The notes under the pieces: generated by a model
What the model was told of the DNA's origin: nothing
Database searches by the model: none
What the model saw: the letters and a program-made list of their open reading frames with translations, nothing else
Translations under genes and position numbers: made by a program
From: an uncultured Clostridia bacterium
GTDB lineage: Bacteria > Bacillota > Clostridia > TANB77 > CAG-508
Direction: 5' to 3'
DNA length: 64,000 bases
Assembly: GCA_948852945.1 (NCBI GenBank)
Contig: CAQPBJ010000009.1
Coordinates: 16,012 to 80,011 of the forward strand
In this document: positions 34,107-43,414 of the stretch, in pieces
Layout of the letters: each line of letters starts with the position of its first letter
Position numbering within the stretch: position 1 is the stretch's first letter

Positions 34107-37100
34107 TTACCATGTAACTCTCCCATCTTTATATACTGTAAAACCCTTCATCTTACTGTAAAGCTCTAGTTTATTCTTTTTACTTAATGATAAAGTATTA
34201 ATGTATTGTGCTAATTCAGTTCTTTCTGTATTAGTTAATTTATATTTAGAACCTATTAGTATTAATCTGTTTTCATAAGAAGTATTCATACTATTTATAT
34301 AATTATAAACTTTTTGTTTTGCGCTACCTGATACGGACTTTCCTTTTAAAGTTCCATCATCTTCTTTATCTGCTGCAAAATCCTGTTGTAAATAATCTAA
34401 GTAAACATCTATATCTATATCACCTAATGCATCATATACTAAGTCTTCCTCTGCTTTTAATTTTGTTTCGTATATTAGTTTCTTGTCTTTCTTTGACATC
34501 TTGCTATCAGCTAATATCTTAGCTTTTTCTGCTTTTCCAAAATCTTCACCTTTTTTCTTTGCCGACTCACTTGCTTCACTCATCTTATCAGAATATCTTA
34601 TGTATTTTTCTTGATTAATACCTTGTTTTGCCATCCAAATATAATCTTTCTTGCCATCTTTACTTAAGTTATTGAAATATAATAATGTATTGTAATCATT
34701 TGTCACATTATTCAAATCTTTTAACTGATATTTATAACTATCTGATGAAAAATCATTCTCTAAGATGTATTGCTTTGTATTTTCTGATAATTCACTATTT
34801 AATAGCCATTCCATTTGTTTTGTTTTCTTAGAACCATCTATTGTATCACCTTTTTCATCTTTATCTGATTCCATGTATCCTGTATTAGCTCTAAATGAGG
34901 TATAACCTATTTTATCATTTATGTTATTAAATGATTTATATAAGTCATTTGCTTCATAGTCTATCTTATGTTTATTAGCATAATCTACTTTAACTTTTTC
35001 TTTTACATAATCATATATTGTATTTATTGCATATTGCTTAGCATAATCTTGCATCATATTATAATCATCAGATTGTACTAACTCATCTAACATATCGTAT
35101 GTTGCTTTTGAATATTGCTTTTTAAATTCTGAATATTCTTCATTACTCATTGTGTATTTTCTTGATTCATTTGTTTTAGAATCTTTAATTGTTAATTCTT
35201 TATTGATTGTCACAGGAAATAAACTTCTATCTCCTGTATCTGCATATAATTCCTCTATAGCTTTATCGACCTTAGTATTAGATACTGTTTTTACTGTTGC
35301 TGGATTTATAAAGCTATTGAAGCCTCTTACTAATAAATTTTCATCTTGTTTAACTGTGTTTCCCCAAATATCCGATTTAGTAGGTAACATTTTCCTAACA
35401 CCAGGTAATTTATTCATAATTTGATTTTTAGTAGTATCAATAATCTTTTCTCCTCCCTTCTTCGTACTTGTTGTACTTCTTTCATAAGGATCAAAAGTTT
35501 TTGCTATTTGTCCTCCTAATGTTGGGAAGAATTGATTTACATATGATTGTGATGAATTTACTAGTATACCACTTAATATTTGTGATGAATCATTTTGATA
35601 ACTTGACAATGCACTTGTTAATCCACTTAGCATAGACATCTCTGTCATAGGGTTCATAGATTTTGTTAATGCATCTGATACTTCTATAATTGAACTAACT
35701 AATGTTTTTTTATCATCGTTACCTTCCTGCTTCTTAGCTTCTTGTAGTTCTGCTATTTCAGCTCCTACAAATAATGGTATTGCTGTAGGTGCCAACCATT
35801 CTAAAGATATATTCTTATCAAATATATTGATTGAAAAAGGTTGTTTTCCTTTTGCTTCATCATATTTTTCTTTATCTTCATCACTTCCGTTAGCTTTTAA
35901 TACTCCAGCTTTTGCTAACGCATATCCTACTACTGCTATTCCTGTACCTGTTAATCCTTTAGATATATTATCAATAAACTTAGTACCAGATATTTTGCCT
36001 TTATATACATTTGTAGTATCAATAGCTATAGATTTTACTAATCCTGCTGGGCTGTATTCAAATGCTGATTTTGCTACATTTATAGGTGTTTTAACAAATG
36101 GTAACATAGTATCTGCTGCAAACTTAGTTAATTTGTTCTTTCTAGAGAATTGATTAATTAATGTTGCTAATTCACTATCTTGATGAAATGTTGCTTCTTT
36201 TGCCTGTTCTACCGCATAATTTCTAGCTTTTGAAAGTTGCTTATCAGTTATCGTATCAGGATTTAGTTTGTTAGCTGACATATAATCTCCTAATGATTTT
36301 ATATATGCTGCTTTTAATCCCCAGCCATCTTCTGCTTCTAATGCAAAATCATTGAAATTCATCAATGCTCCTATTGTATTATTTGCAAAGTTTGATTTAT
36401 ATGTTTGTCTGCTATTTTCTAATCTCGTTTTAGGTTTCATTTTTCCTTCTGTTAGTCCTAATCTATCGTATACATTTACTATATCATTCTTAGCAAAATC
36501 CTTTATAGCTTTGCCTTCTAAACCTGTAATAGTTTTTGTTCTTTCAAACTCCGAATTAACTTTATTAACTACATACTCTATTGTACCAGCTACTCTGTTT
36601 TTCGCACTTTGTACTTTTCCCATCGCTACGTTACCAAAGATATTTCTTATATGCGTTCTTGGATTTCCCAACATTGAAAAATATCTCCATGCATCTACTT
36701 GTTCCCAGAATGTTTTAGGTACTTGTTTTCCAAGTTCTTTATATACTTCATCAAGATTTTTATTAAGTTCTGTCTTGTCCTTTGAGTTTATTATTTTTTC
36801 TTGCATTTCAGAAGTTAAATCAAACAACTTAACTTTGTTTGTTATATCCTTCCCTTGTTTTGTTTCTACTCTTATAGTTCCCTCTTCACTTCTGATTATT
36901 GTTCCACCTTTTTTCTTAGCAAGTTCATTATTAAATTTATCTACTGATTTACTTAGCCATATTGCTTGTCCTTCTGGCGTTTGGTGATTTAATAAACTTA
37001 ATGCTTGTACTGTTTGTCCTGCTTGAGTCCCTGCCATTGCTGTTGTTCTTATTGCTTCTGCTAAGTTTTGGCTATCACCTAGCTTAGAATAATACTGTAT

Positions 37101-37367
37101 TAATCTTTCTCCTACTGCTATATCCGTTGATTTTAATGTTTCTCCTGCTATTACTCTTGCCCCAAGTGATTTAAGTTCTGCATCAGGTCCACTATTCTTG
37201 ATTCTTTCGTCTGCTATTTTTAATTGATCCTCATTTGTTTCAGATACATATGTGTCAGTCCCCATTAATTCTTTAGAAATCTTTCTAGCTTCATCTGTTA
37301 TCATTTCACTTTCTATAATAGATTTATAATGTTTTCTAACATTTTTATCGCCTATAGGTATTAACAT
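34107..37367 (-). CDS. Giant ejection/polyvalent-type protein, likely the -1 frameshift extension of the upstream ORF
   Basis: 1086 codons from ATG 37367. That ATG has no ribosome site (preceded by CAAGAAAAA). The frame is open 17 codons further upstream to 37418, exactly where a -1 slip on A_AAA_AAG in the 1230-codon gene enters it. Family marks known from Firmicute phage and conjugative-element polyvalent proteins: FWEQVDAWRYFSMLGNPRTH followed by IRNIFGN near 220-245. Hydrophobic, membrane-active segments lie near 450-500. The C-terminal third is charged and helical. Likely carried in the virion and ejected with the DNA, as with T7/P22 internal proteins. Ejection is inferred from position. 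Confidence 0.78.
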   Translation of the reverse strand: MLIPIGDKNVRKHYKSIIESEMITDEARKISKELMGTDTYVSETNEDQLKIADERIKNSGPDAELKSLGARVIAGETLKSTDIAVGERLIQYYSKLGDSQNLAEAIRTTAMAGTQAGQTVQALSLLNHQTPEGQAIWLSKSVDKFNNELAKKKGGTIIRSEEGTIRVETKQGKDITNKVKLFDLTSEMQEKIINSKDKTELNKNLDEVYKELGKQVPKTFWEQVDAWRYFSMLGNPRTHIRNIFGNVAMGKVQSAKNRVAGTIEYVVNKVNSEFERTKTITGLEGKAIKDFAKNDIVNVYDRLGLTEGKMKPKTRLENSRQTYKSNFANNTIGALMNFNDFALEAEDGWGLKAAYIKSLGDYMSANKLNPDTITDKQLSKARNYAVEQAKEATFHQDSELATLINQFSRKNKLTKFAADTMLPFVKTPINVAKSAFEYSPAGLVKSIAIDTTNVYKGKISGTKFIDNISKGLTGTGIAVVGYALAKAGVLKANGSDEDKEKYDEAKGKQPFSINIFDKNISLEWLAPTAIPLFVGAEIAELQEAKKQEGNDDKKTLVSSIIEVSDALTKSMNPMTEMSMLSGLTSALSSYQNDSSQILSGILVNSSQSYVNQFFPTLGGQIAKTFDPYERSTTSTKKGGEKIIDTTKNQIMNKLPGVRKMLPTKSDIWGNTVKQDENLLVRGFNSFINPATVKTVSNTKVDKAIEELYADTGDRSLFPVTINKELTIKDSKTNESRKYTMSNEEYSEFKKQYSKATYDMLDELVQSDDYNMMQDYAKQYAINTIYDYVKEKVKVDYANKHKIDYEANDLYKSFNNINDKIGYTSFRANTGYMESDKDEKGDTIDGSKKTKQMEWLLNSELSENTKQYILENDFSSDSYKYQLKDLNNVTNDYNTLLYFNNLSKDGKKDYIWMAKQGINQEKYIRYSDKMSEASESAKKKGEDFGKAEKAKILADSKMSKKDKKLIYETKLKAEEDLVYDALGDIDIDVYLDYLQQDFAADKEDDGTLKGKSVSGSAKQKVYNYINSMNTSYENRLILIGSKYKLTNTERTELAQYINTLSLSKKNKLELYSKMKGFTVYKDGRVTW

Positions 37368-37408
37368 TTTTTCTTGTTTAGTATATATTTTTGGGTTTAT
37401 TGGTATAT

Positions 37409-40400
37409 TTACTGTTTCTTTTTTCCATTTTCTGACAAATTAAAAGAACTAGGTATTTCTAGTTCTTTATTATATATTTCTTTATAATAATTAATTAAAG
37501 CATTATCTATTATAGAATTAGTTGCATTAGATAACATATTGTTATAATCTATTTTTTCTCCAGTAATAATTTCTGAAAATCTATCACACAATACATCTTT
37601 AGCTATCAGTCTATCTGTTGGAATATTACTATTTTCATTCTTCCAAAATTCTTTTTTTTGTTTTGTAAAATTATTATCTTGTGTAATTATATTAATAGTA
37701 GGCTCTAATAAATCTCTTGCTTTTTCATTGTATATAATATCACTTTCTGCTACTTCATGATAAATCATTTTATTTAATCCAAAAGTATCTGCTTTTTGCT
37801 TGCTTATTATTATTTTATTTCTAGTTATTTGTGATGCTCCAGCTGAATATGTATTATCATTTTTAAGTTCATCATATAATACAATATTTTTATTGTATTC
37901 TTTTTTAGCTACCTTTATATATTGTCTTTCTTGGTCGGTAAGTTCATTTTTTTTGATTGGTTTAATTGAACTTTCCCATTTTCTGTATTCTTCTTTGTTG
38001 TAGTTTCTGCTTTGTTTCGATTCACTGTTCTTGAATACCCTGGATGTGCCAGCATTTCTTCTATTAATTTGCTCATTATTGTTCACCTCTACCTTATTAT
38101 ATACATTTTCTGCTGTTGGTACAAGTTTTTCATTAAAAAAAGTCTTTTCTTGTTTTCCTTTTGTTTCTGTTACTTTTTTATCTATAAAGTCTAAGTATTC
38201 TTTCCACTTATCTTTAAACTCTTGTGAATATTTTTTATTTTCTTGCGTAGAATTACTATTAGTAGTATTGACTTCCGCTTCCGTCGATGTTATACTATTA
38301 TTAGAATTAGTTGAAGATACGGAGAAGGATTTATCTGATGTACTGTAAGGTTCAGCTAATTCTTTTATTTTTGTAATATCATATAATGTTTTTTTATTCC
38401 CTGATTTTGCTATGTTTACTAGTCCCTCAAATTTCTTCCCATCTACTTCAAAAACTGTTTTATAATAATCCCATCCATCTTTTGCAATTTTATGTCTTCC
38501 ATCGTCAGGTCTACTATATTTATATTCTGAGATTTTTATAATATTGTCTAGTTCTGTACTAGCTTTCATTTTGGTCTTCTTAGTTTCAACCGCTAGTTTA
38601 TTTTTTGGATGAGTATATTCTCTTGCTGTGTTTGATGTAACATTTACATCTTCCATTGTTGGTAAATTAATTTTCTTACTTCCATCTCTGAATTTACTTA
38701 AAATATATTCTTTAGCTATTTTAGTATATTCATTCTCATTAACATTTTCAAAAATATGTTGGTCAGTATCTACTTTTACATATTTATCACCTTTATTGTC
38801 TGTTTGTATGCTATACTTAGTACCATTAGTATTTACATTACTATTTTCTTTAATCGCTTTTTTGAATGTATCTTGTACGTTATATAACCATCTTGTAAAC
38901 TCTTTGTCATTACTTTTATGTATCTCTATTTTGCCTATCCAGTTCTTTATTCTTTGAAATACTGTAGGTTTTTGTGCTAATTGATTTACAAATTCTTGAT
39001 TTCCTAATGCAGTTCCTAATATATCTGCTATCGCTTCTTCTTTGGTGTCTAAGTCTGACATATCTAAATTGTTTCTCTTGTAAAATTCTTCATATGTATT
39101 TTTTATTGATTCTAATGCATCTTCAAAATTAAATTGTTTATTATTAAAACTTTGCACTAATTCTGATAATTCTGTAAATGCTTTTGATCCTTTTAAATCA
39201 TGTGTTAGTTCATGTATTAATACAAATTCTGCTGCTTTATCTGTTTTAGGGTTTAGCTTTATCGTTCTATTTCCTTGTTTATCAGATATTAGTACACCAT
39301 TTCCATTAACTGTAGAATCAAATACTATATTTAATGTTCCATTTTTATTGTATTTATTTCTAGTACTTTGTATAGCTTCTAATTGTGTTACTATTCTTTC
39401 TCTTTCTGTATCAGACTTAAATGCATTTTTATATACTTCTGCTGTTGCTCGTGTAGTTTGTTCTACTTTTGGAATTATATTATTTATTGCTTGTTCTATT
39501 TCTCTTACTGGCGCTATCATTCTATTTTCTGTAGCCTGTGCTATTTTATTATTATCTATTCTTTCATTTAATAGTTCTTTTATATCTTTTTCATTTTGAT
39601 TTTTATTTTGCTTAGTATTTTCTATAATTCTTTCTGCTATAGCTTCTGAATTTTCTCTTATTACTGCTTTTGTATCTAATCCAGCTTCTCTACTTGCTTT
39701 TTCTAGTTCTATAATATCTTGCATTTTTATTTTTTCTTTATTAGTTATTTTATTAGTAATCTGTGTTGCTTTACCTATTCCTGCTCCAAATCCAAATAAT
39801 AATAATGATGAAAATGCTCCTGCTATACCATCATTTATAGCTTGCTTTAATACATCTTCATTGAATATATCACTTAATCTAATATCCTCATTTTTTACAT
39901 ATTTATCAACAATTACTTCTAATGGATCCATAATTGCTTCTTGTGCAAAGTTTTCTCCTACTTCTCCGATTATTTCTCTTATTAATCCTTTTGTTCCTTG
40001 TTCTAATAATTCTTCTGTACTTTTTTTAGATATTGCATTTGCTACTTTCTTAACTCTTGATAATGTTTTAGTAGTTACAATACCTTCTGATATAAATTCA
40101 AATGATGACATTATTCCTGCTTTACTAAAGGCTTGTTGTTCTGTTAGTCCTGATGCTATAGCATCATCATAATATCCGCCAAATGCACTTGCAGCAAATG
40201 ATGCACCTCCAGCCAGTATACTTTGAATAGGTGGTACACCTCCAGCCAATACATTCACCATTGCTGGTATGCCTCCAGTAGGTATAGCTGCAATAGCTGA
40301 AACAGCTGTATTGGTTAAATTTTGTGTTATAGATGGTATTTGTTGATTTATCCATTTTCCTAACTTTGTATGCATATCAGATTCATTTTTTGCTATTTTT

Positions 40401-41101
40401 TCTGTCTGCCATTGTCTATTACTTTCAATTCCTGTTTTGTCTAATACTGCATTAATAATTCCTGGCTCTATTTCATCTCTACCTAATGCTCTATTTATTT
40501 CATTTTGTCTCTGTAGCCCTTTCATTTGTGTTTTTTCAAATGAGTGTTCAAATTGCCCTATACCGTGTAGTATATTTTGCACTGCAAGTGGTGCTGAATG
40601 TATAACAGTACTCCCCATTCCTTTTAGATCTTCTAACTTATCCTCAGTTGACGCTTCTGAAAATTCATCTATAGTATTTTGCATTTTATTAGTTAAGCTC
40701 TCATATTGTGTTGGTATCTCTCTAAAATTTCCTTTTTCTTTTTCAATACTTCTTATGTCTTTTAAATTTTCCATCTTTTTTAATGGATTTTCTATTGTAC
40801 TTGTAGCATTTTGACTGAATATATTCTTAATAAAATCATTATTACTTGTTATCTCTGTATTTTTTCCTACTGGAGCTATGAGTCTTTTATTATCTTGCTC
40901 TGTTGTTTGATTTTGTCTATTTTTTAGTACCTCTATACTATTTCTTGTAGTGTTGTTTATATTATTAGCTGTTTGCATCATGAAGTTCTTAAATTCATTT
41001 GCTATTGCTCCTCTAGGATTTTCTGTTTTTATCGGAGCAATTTGTCTTTGTTGTTCTTCTTTTCTTTGATTTAATATTTTTATAGCTTGTTTTACTCCCA
41101 T
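37409..41101 (-). CDS. Giant polyvalent virion protein with metallopeptidase and probable nuclease domains
   Basis: 1230 aa. Residues ~265-445 hold Gly/Ala-rich hydrophobic segments (AVSAIAAIPTGGIPAMVNV, FSSLLLFGFGAGIG) typical of membrane-penetrating ejection proteins. Residues ~590-700 form a zincin: HELTH (630-634) with a downstream EEAIAD (688-693). Residues ~760-915 resemble PBECR/LPD-type nuclease-associated domains (YYKTVFEVDGKKFEGLV, KKTLYDITKIKE). A second zincin-like site HEVAE is at 1115-1119. A low-complexity Ser/Asn/Thr linker lies at ~925-955. The stop comes 6 bases after the slippery heptamer A_AAA_AAG (37424-37418). Likely injected into the host cell at infection. Confidence 0.82.
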   Translation of the reverse strand: MGVKQAIKILNQRKEEQQRQIAPIKTENPRGAIANEFKNFMMQTANNINNTTRNSIEVLKNRQNQTTEQDNKRLIAPVGKNTEITSNNDFIKNIFSQNATSTIENPLKKMENLKDIRSIEKEKGNFREIPTQYESLTNKMQNTIDEFSEASTEDKLEDLKGMGSTVIHSAPLAVQNILHGIGQFEHSFEKTQMKGLQRQNEINRALGRDEIEPGIINAVLDKTGIESNRQWQTEKIAKNESDMHTKLGKWINQQIPSITQNLTNTAVSAIAAIPTGGIPAMVNVLAGGVPPIQSILAGGASFAASAFGGYYDDAIASGLTEQQAFSKAGIMSSFEFISEGIVTTKTLSRVKKVANAISKKSTEELLEQGTKGLIREIIGEVGENFAQEAIMDPLEVIVDKYVKNEDIRLSDIFNEDVLKQAINDGIAGAFSSLLLFGFGAGIGKATQITNKITNKEKIKMQDIIELEKASREAGLDTKAVIRENSEAIAERIIENTKQNKNQNEKDIKELLNERIDNNKIAQATENRMIAPVREIEQAINNIIPKVEQTTRATAEVYKNAFKSDTERERIVTQLEAIQSTRNKYNKNGTLNIVFDSTVNGNGVLISDKQGNRTIKLNPKTDKAAEFVLIHELTHDLKGSKAFTELSELVQSFNNKQFNFEDALESIKNTYEEFYKRNNLDMSDLDTKEEAIADILGTALGNQEFVNQLAQKPTVFQRIKNWIGKIEIHKSNDKEFTRWLYNVQDTFKKAIKENSNVNTNGTKYSIQTDNKGDKYVKVDTDQHIFENVNENEYTKIAKEYILSKFRDGSKKINLPTMEDVNVTSNTAREYTHPKNKLAVETKKTKMKASTELDNIIKISEYKYSRPDDGRHKIAKDGWDYYKTVFEVDGKKFEGLVNIAKSGNKKTLYDITKIKELAEPYSTSDKSFSVSSTNSNNSITSTEAEVNTTNSNSTQENKKYSQEFKDKWKEYLDFIDKKVTETKGKQEKTFFNEKLVPTAENVYNKVEVNNNEQINRRNAGTSRVFKNSESKQSRNYNKEEYRKWESSIKPIKKNELTDQERQYIKVAKKEYNKNIVLYDELKNDNTYSAGASQITRNKIIISKQKADTFGLNKMIYHEVAESDIIYNEKARDLLEPTINIITQDNNFTKQKKEFWKNENSNIPTDRLIAKDVLCDRFSEIITGEKIDYNNMLSNATNSIIDNALINYYKEIYNKELEIPSSFNLSENGKKKQ
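37418..37424 (-). other. Predicted programmed -1 ribosomal frameshift site (A_AAA_AAG)
   Basis: In the 1230-codon frame the codons read GGA AAA AAG AAA CAG TAA, so the heptamer is in the canonical phase. A -1 slip gives GAA ACA GTA ... and runs 17 open codons into the 1086-codon ORF. The fused product would be about 2331 aa (1228+17+1086). I see no strong downstream hairpin and no upstream Shine-Dalgarno enhancer. Confidence 0.65.
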
Positions 41102-41113
41102 AATATACTCCTT

Positions 41114-42022
41114 TTATTTTGTAACTTCATATCCAATTTTTCTTATAGCATCTAATTTTGAAAATGGATTTCTATTTTCAACAGTTGATTCTCCCATTTT
41201 TCTTATAGTATCTAATATTGATGAGCCAATACTATTTGAATATGGATTTCCATCTGTAACAGTTAATTCTCCTGTAGTTCCACTTGATGATTTTGAACGT
41301 CCACTTGAACTACCTGAACTTTTTGATAAATTAAATTGTTGTTGCCATTGATTATCTGCTACTTGATCTCTTTCTTTTTGATAGTTGAATTGATCTAGCC
41401 ATTGTCTATCACTAACAGAATCTCGTTCCTTTTGATAGTTAAAGTTACGTTCATCAGTTGATTTTTGCCATTCAAACTCTTTTTCTCCTTGAGCTAAGCT
41501 ATATGCATTTTGTATCATGCTTAACTGTTGTAAATATGCATTTGATAAAGCCTCTGCTTTTGCTATATCTCCGCTACTTCTTACCTCTGCCATTTTGGCA
41601 TTATAGTCTGCTTTAACATTTCTTAAATTATTCATAGATTCTGTTATATTCTTTTGATAATTGTTATATATACTTGTTCTTGTACTTTCAGCTATTCCAC
41701 TATGAGCTAATCCTTGACCTGCTAGTGCTTCTTGTCCTACTCCAAAAGGATTGATTTGTTTTTGATATTCCTGGTATAATCCTTTATTGTTTTTTAATGT
41801 TTCAGCTTCTGCTTTTTCACTCTGTCTTTGTAATTCATTTATATTTGTTTGTGTTCCTTGGTCTATTGCTTGTGTTTGTGCATTTACTGAATTGTTTAAA
41901 ATCTCATTACCTTGAGCTGTCATGTTGTCTACATTTGCATATCCTGTTTTGTATTGACTATTAGATGCAAATGGATTTAAAGCTGCTTGATTATTGTTAT
42001 TTTTTAAATTGCTTTCTTCCAA
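41114..42022 (-). CDS. Internal virion/ejection-type protein with internal repeats
   Basis: 302 aa. The start is TTG at 42022, with AAAGGAGGT at ideal spacing inside the end of the preceding gene (19-base overlap). Gln/Asn-rich helical body; residues ~185-235 repeat the unit NYQKERDxVxDxQWxxQFN; a Ser/Gly linker follows; the C-terminus duplicates IRKMGES/IRKIGYE segments, also visible as a DNA duplication at 41140-41275. It is first in the three-gene block with the giant polyvalent ORFs, the position of internal head proteins in short-tailed phages. Function inferred from position. Confidence 0.62.
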   Translation of the reverse strand: MEESNLKNNNNQAALNPFASNSQYKTGYANVDNMTAQGNEILNNSVNAQTQAIDQGTQTNINELQRQSEKAEAETLKNNKGLYQEYQKQINPFGVGQEALAGQGLAHSGIAESTRTSIYNNYQKNITESMNNLRNVKADYNAKMAEVRSSGDIAKAEALSNAYLQQLSMIQNAYSLAQGEKEFEWQKSTDERNFNYQKERDSVSDRQWLDQFNYQKERDQVADNQWQQQFNLSKSSGSSSGRSKSSSGTTGELTVTDGNPYSNSIGSSILDTIRKMGESTVENRNPFSKLDAIRKIGYEVTK

Positions 42023-43071
42023 ATCGGATTACCTCCTTTATTTGTATTTACCCAAATTATTGCTTTTTCGTATTTACCTGTTTCTTTATTTCTCTTCCAT
42101 AATTGTCCTTTTTTCTTTAATTCAGTTACATATATTGTTGGTCTGTCTCCATTAAAATTGATTTCTTTTGTTATGGCCGTATCTTCATATTTGTTATTTG
42201 TTTTAACCACGACTTTTATAGTAACTTTATTAGAAACAAACTTTTTATAAATTTCTGTTTGTTCTTCTTCTGTGAAATTTATTGTATTTTCGCCAGTTAA
42301 TAATGTAATTTCTTTTAGTTTCTCGTCATTTAAAAAGACTAACGCACTTACACTTGCGTTAGCCTGATTTGTTATATTTAATTTTATTGGCTGAGGAAAA
42401 TACAGTATGTTACTTTCTATGCTTGCATGAGCTATATCTTTGGTTTTAAAACTTAAACTATTACTAGCATTACCTATCAAACTTTTATCTTGATTCATTC
42501 CTCTTACTTGTATTGTGTAATTTGTATTAGGTATTAAACCTGTTATTGTAAATGTTGGATTTCCACTACTATTAATCCATGCACCATTGTTAAGTCTATA
42601 TTGCAAATGATAAAATTGACCTGATGTGTGTTTATACCTTACTAAACAAGAATCTATTCCTATATTTTCTATGCTTTGCAAACTTAATACTGGATGTCTA
42701 GGTATTGAATTTAATGTAAAACTACTTTCTCCTGACGTATCTCCATAAGAATATAGCCACCCTCCAATCGAAATTCCAAATGATTTATTGCCATTTCCAT
42801 CATGATAAATCGTTTCACTTCCACTAGCTAATTGCATTGTTCCTGATATATTCGAAAAAGTTTCTCCCCAATGTACTTGACTTCCATTAATCCATATTGA
42901 ATATATTTTTACAGCATTACTATACCATCTGTCAGTTCCACAAACTATTCCTGCCTGCCAATTTATCGTTGTATAATTTCCATCTGTGCTTTGTCCTGTT
43001 TGTTGCCAATTAACGTAGAAATATGAATTTTTTAATGTTCTTGATACAACACTTCCTGACATTACTCCCAT
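42004..43071 (-). CDS. Tail fibre/adhesin protein with beta domains (fibronectin type III-like)
   Basis: 355 aa from the ATG at 43071, set by AAGAGGAG; the upstream part of the frame overlaps the preceding gene. Residues ~1-110 form a beta domain with YFYVNWQQTGQSTDGNYTTI and a GNGNKSFGISIGGWLYS strand set, like siphophage DUF859-type fibres. Residues ~125-205 read as an Fn3-like module (YHLQYRLNNGAW...NYTIQVRGMNQD). The C-terminus ends in WKRNKETGKYEKAIIWVNTN. Placed between the gp10-like protein and the ejection proteins. Probably a distal, sugar-binding fibre. Confidence 0.7.
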   Translation of the reverse strand: MGVMSGSVVSRTLKNSYFYVNWQQTGQSTDGNYTTINWQAGIVCGTDRWYSNAVKIYSIWINGSQVHWGETFSNISGTMQLASGSETIYHDGNGNKSFGISIGGWLYSYGDTSGESSFTLNSIPRHPVLSLQSIENIGIDSCLVRYKHTSGQFYHLQYRLNNGAWINSSGNPTFTITGLIPNTNYTIQVRGMNQDKSLIGNASNSLSFKTKDIAHASIESNILYFPQPIKLNITNQANASVSALVFLNDEKLKEITLLTGENTINFTEEEQTEIYKKFVSNKVTIKVVVKTNNKYEDTAITKEINFNGDRPTIYVTELKKKGQLWKRNKETGKYEKAIIWVNTNKGGNPIWKKAI

Positions 43072-43075
43072 TTTA

Positions 43076-43414
43076 TTACTCCTCTTCTTTGAATACTTGA
43101 ATATAATAATCAGCAACTATTTGTAGTTCATTTGGATCATCGTTTCCTGATTCAATCGTTACTTTGTTAGCTCCTTCTTCTATTCCGGCTAACTTTTCTC
43201 TTTCAGCTTTTGTCATTAAATAACTATTTGTTGTTGATGGTACTTTTTTATCTAATTCATCTTCTACTTCTTTTAACAAAGTTCCATTTATATAATTTTT
43301 TATTCCTGTTCCTGCTTTATCAAATTCTCTTTTTAATTCTGTAGGCGTAAGTGCTGGTTTATCTGATAAGTTTGCAATATTGTTTGTTTCTACATTACAT
43401 TCACTTAATTTCAT
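43076..43414 (-). CDS. Small tail-fibre attachment protein
   Basis: 112 aa. NIANLSDKPALTPTELKREF followed by DKAGTGIKNYINGTLLKEVE is a segment often found at the start of Firmicute phage distal fibre proteins. LMTKAEREKLAGIEEGANKV is the common fibre linker motif. It overlaps the gp10-like gene by 4 bases and ends 4 bases before the next gene's ATG. It probably links fibre to tail hub. Confidence 0.68.
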   Translation of the reverse strand: MKLSECNVETNNIANLSDKPALTPTELKREFDKAGTGIKNYINGTLLKEVEDELDKKVPSTTNSYLMTKAEREKLAGIEEGANKVTIESGNDDPNELQIVADYYIQVFKEEE

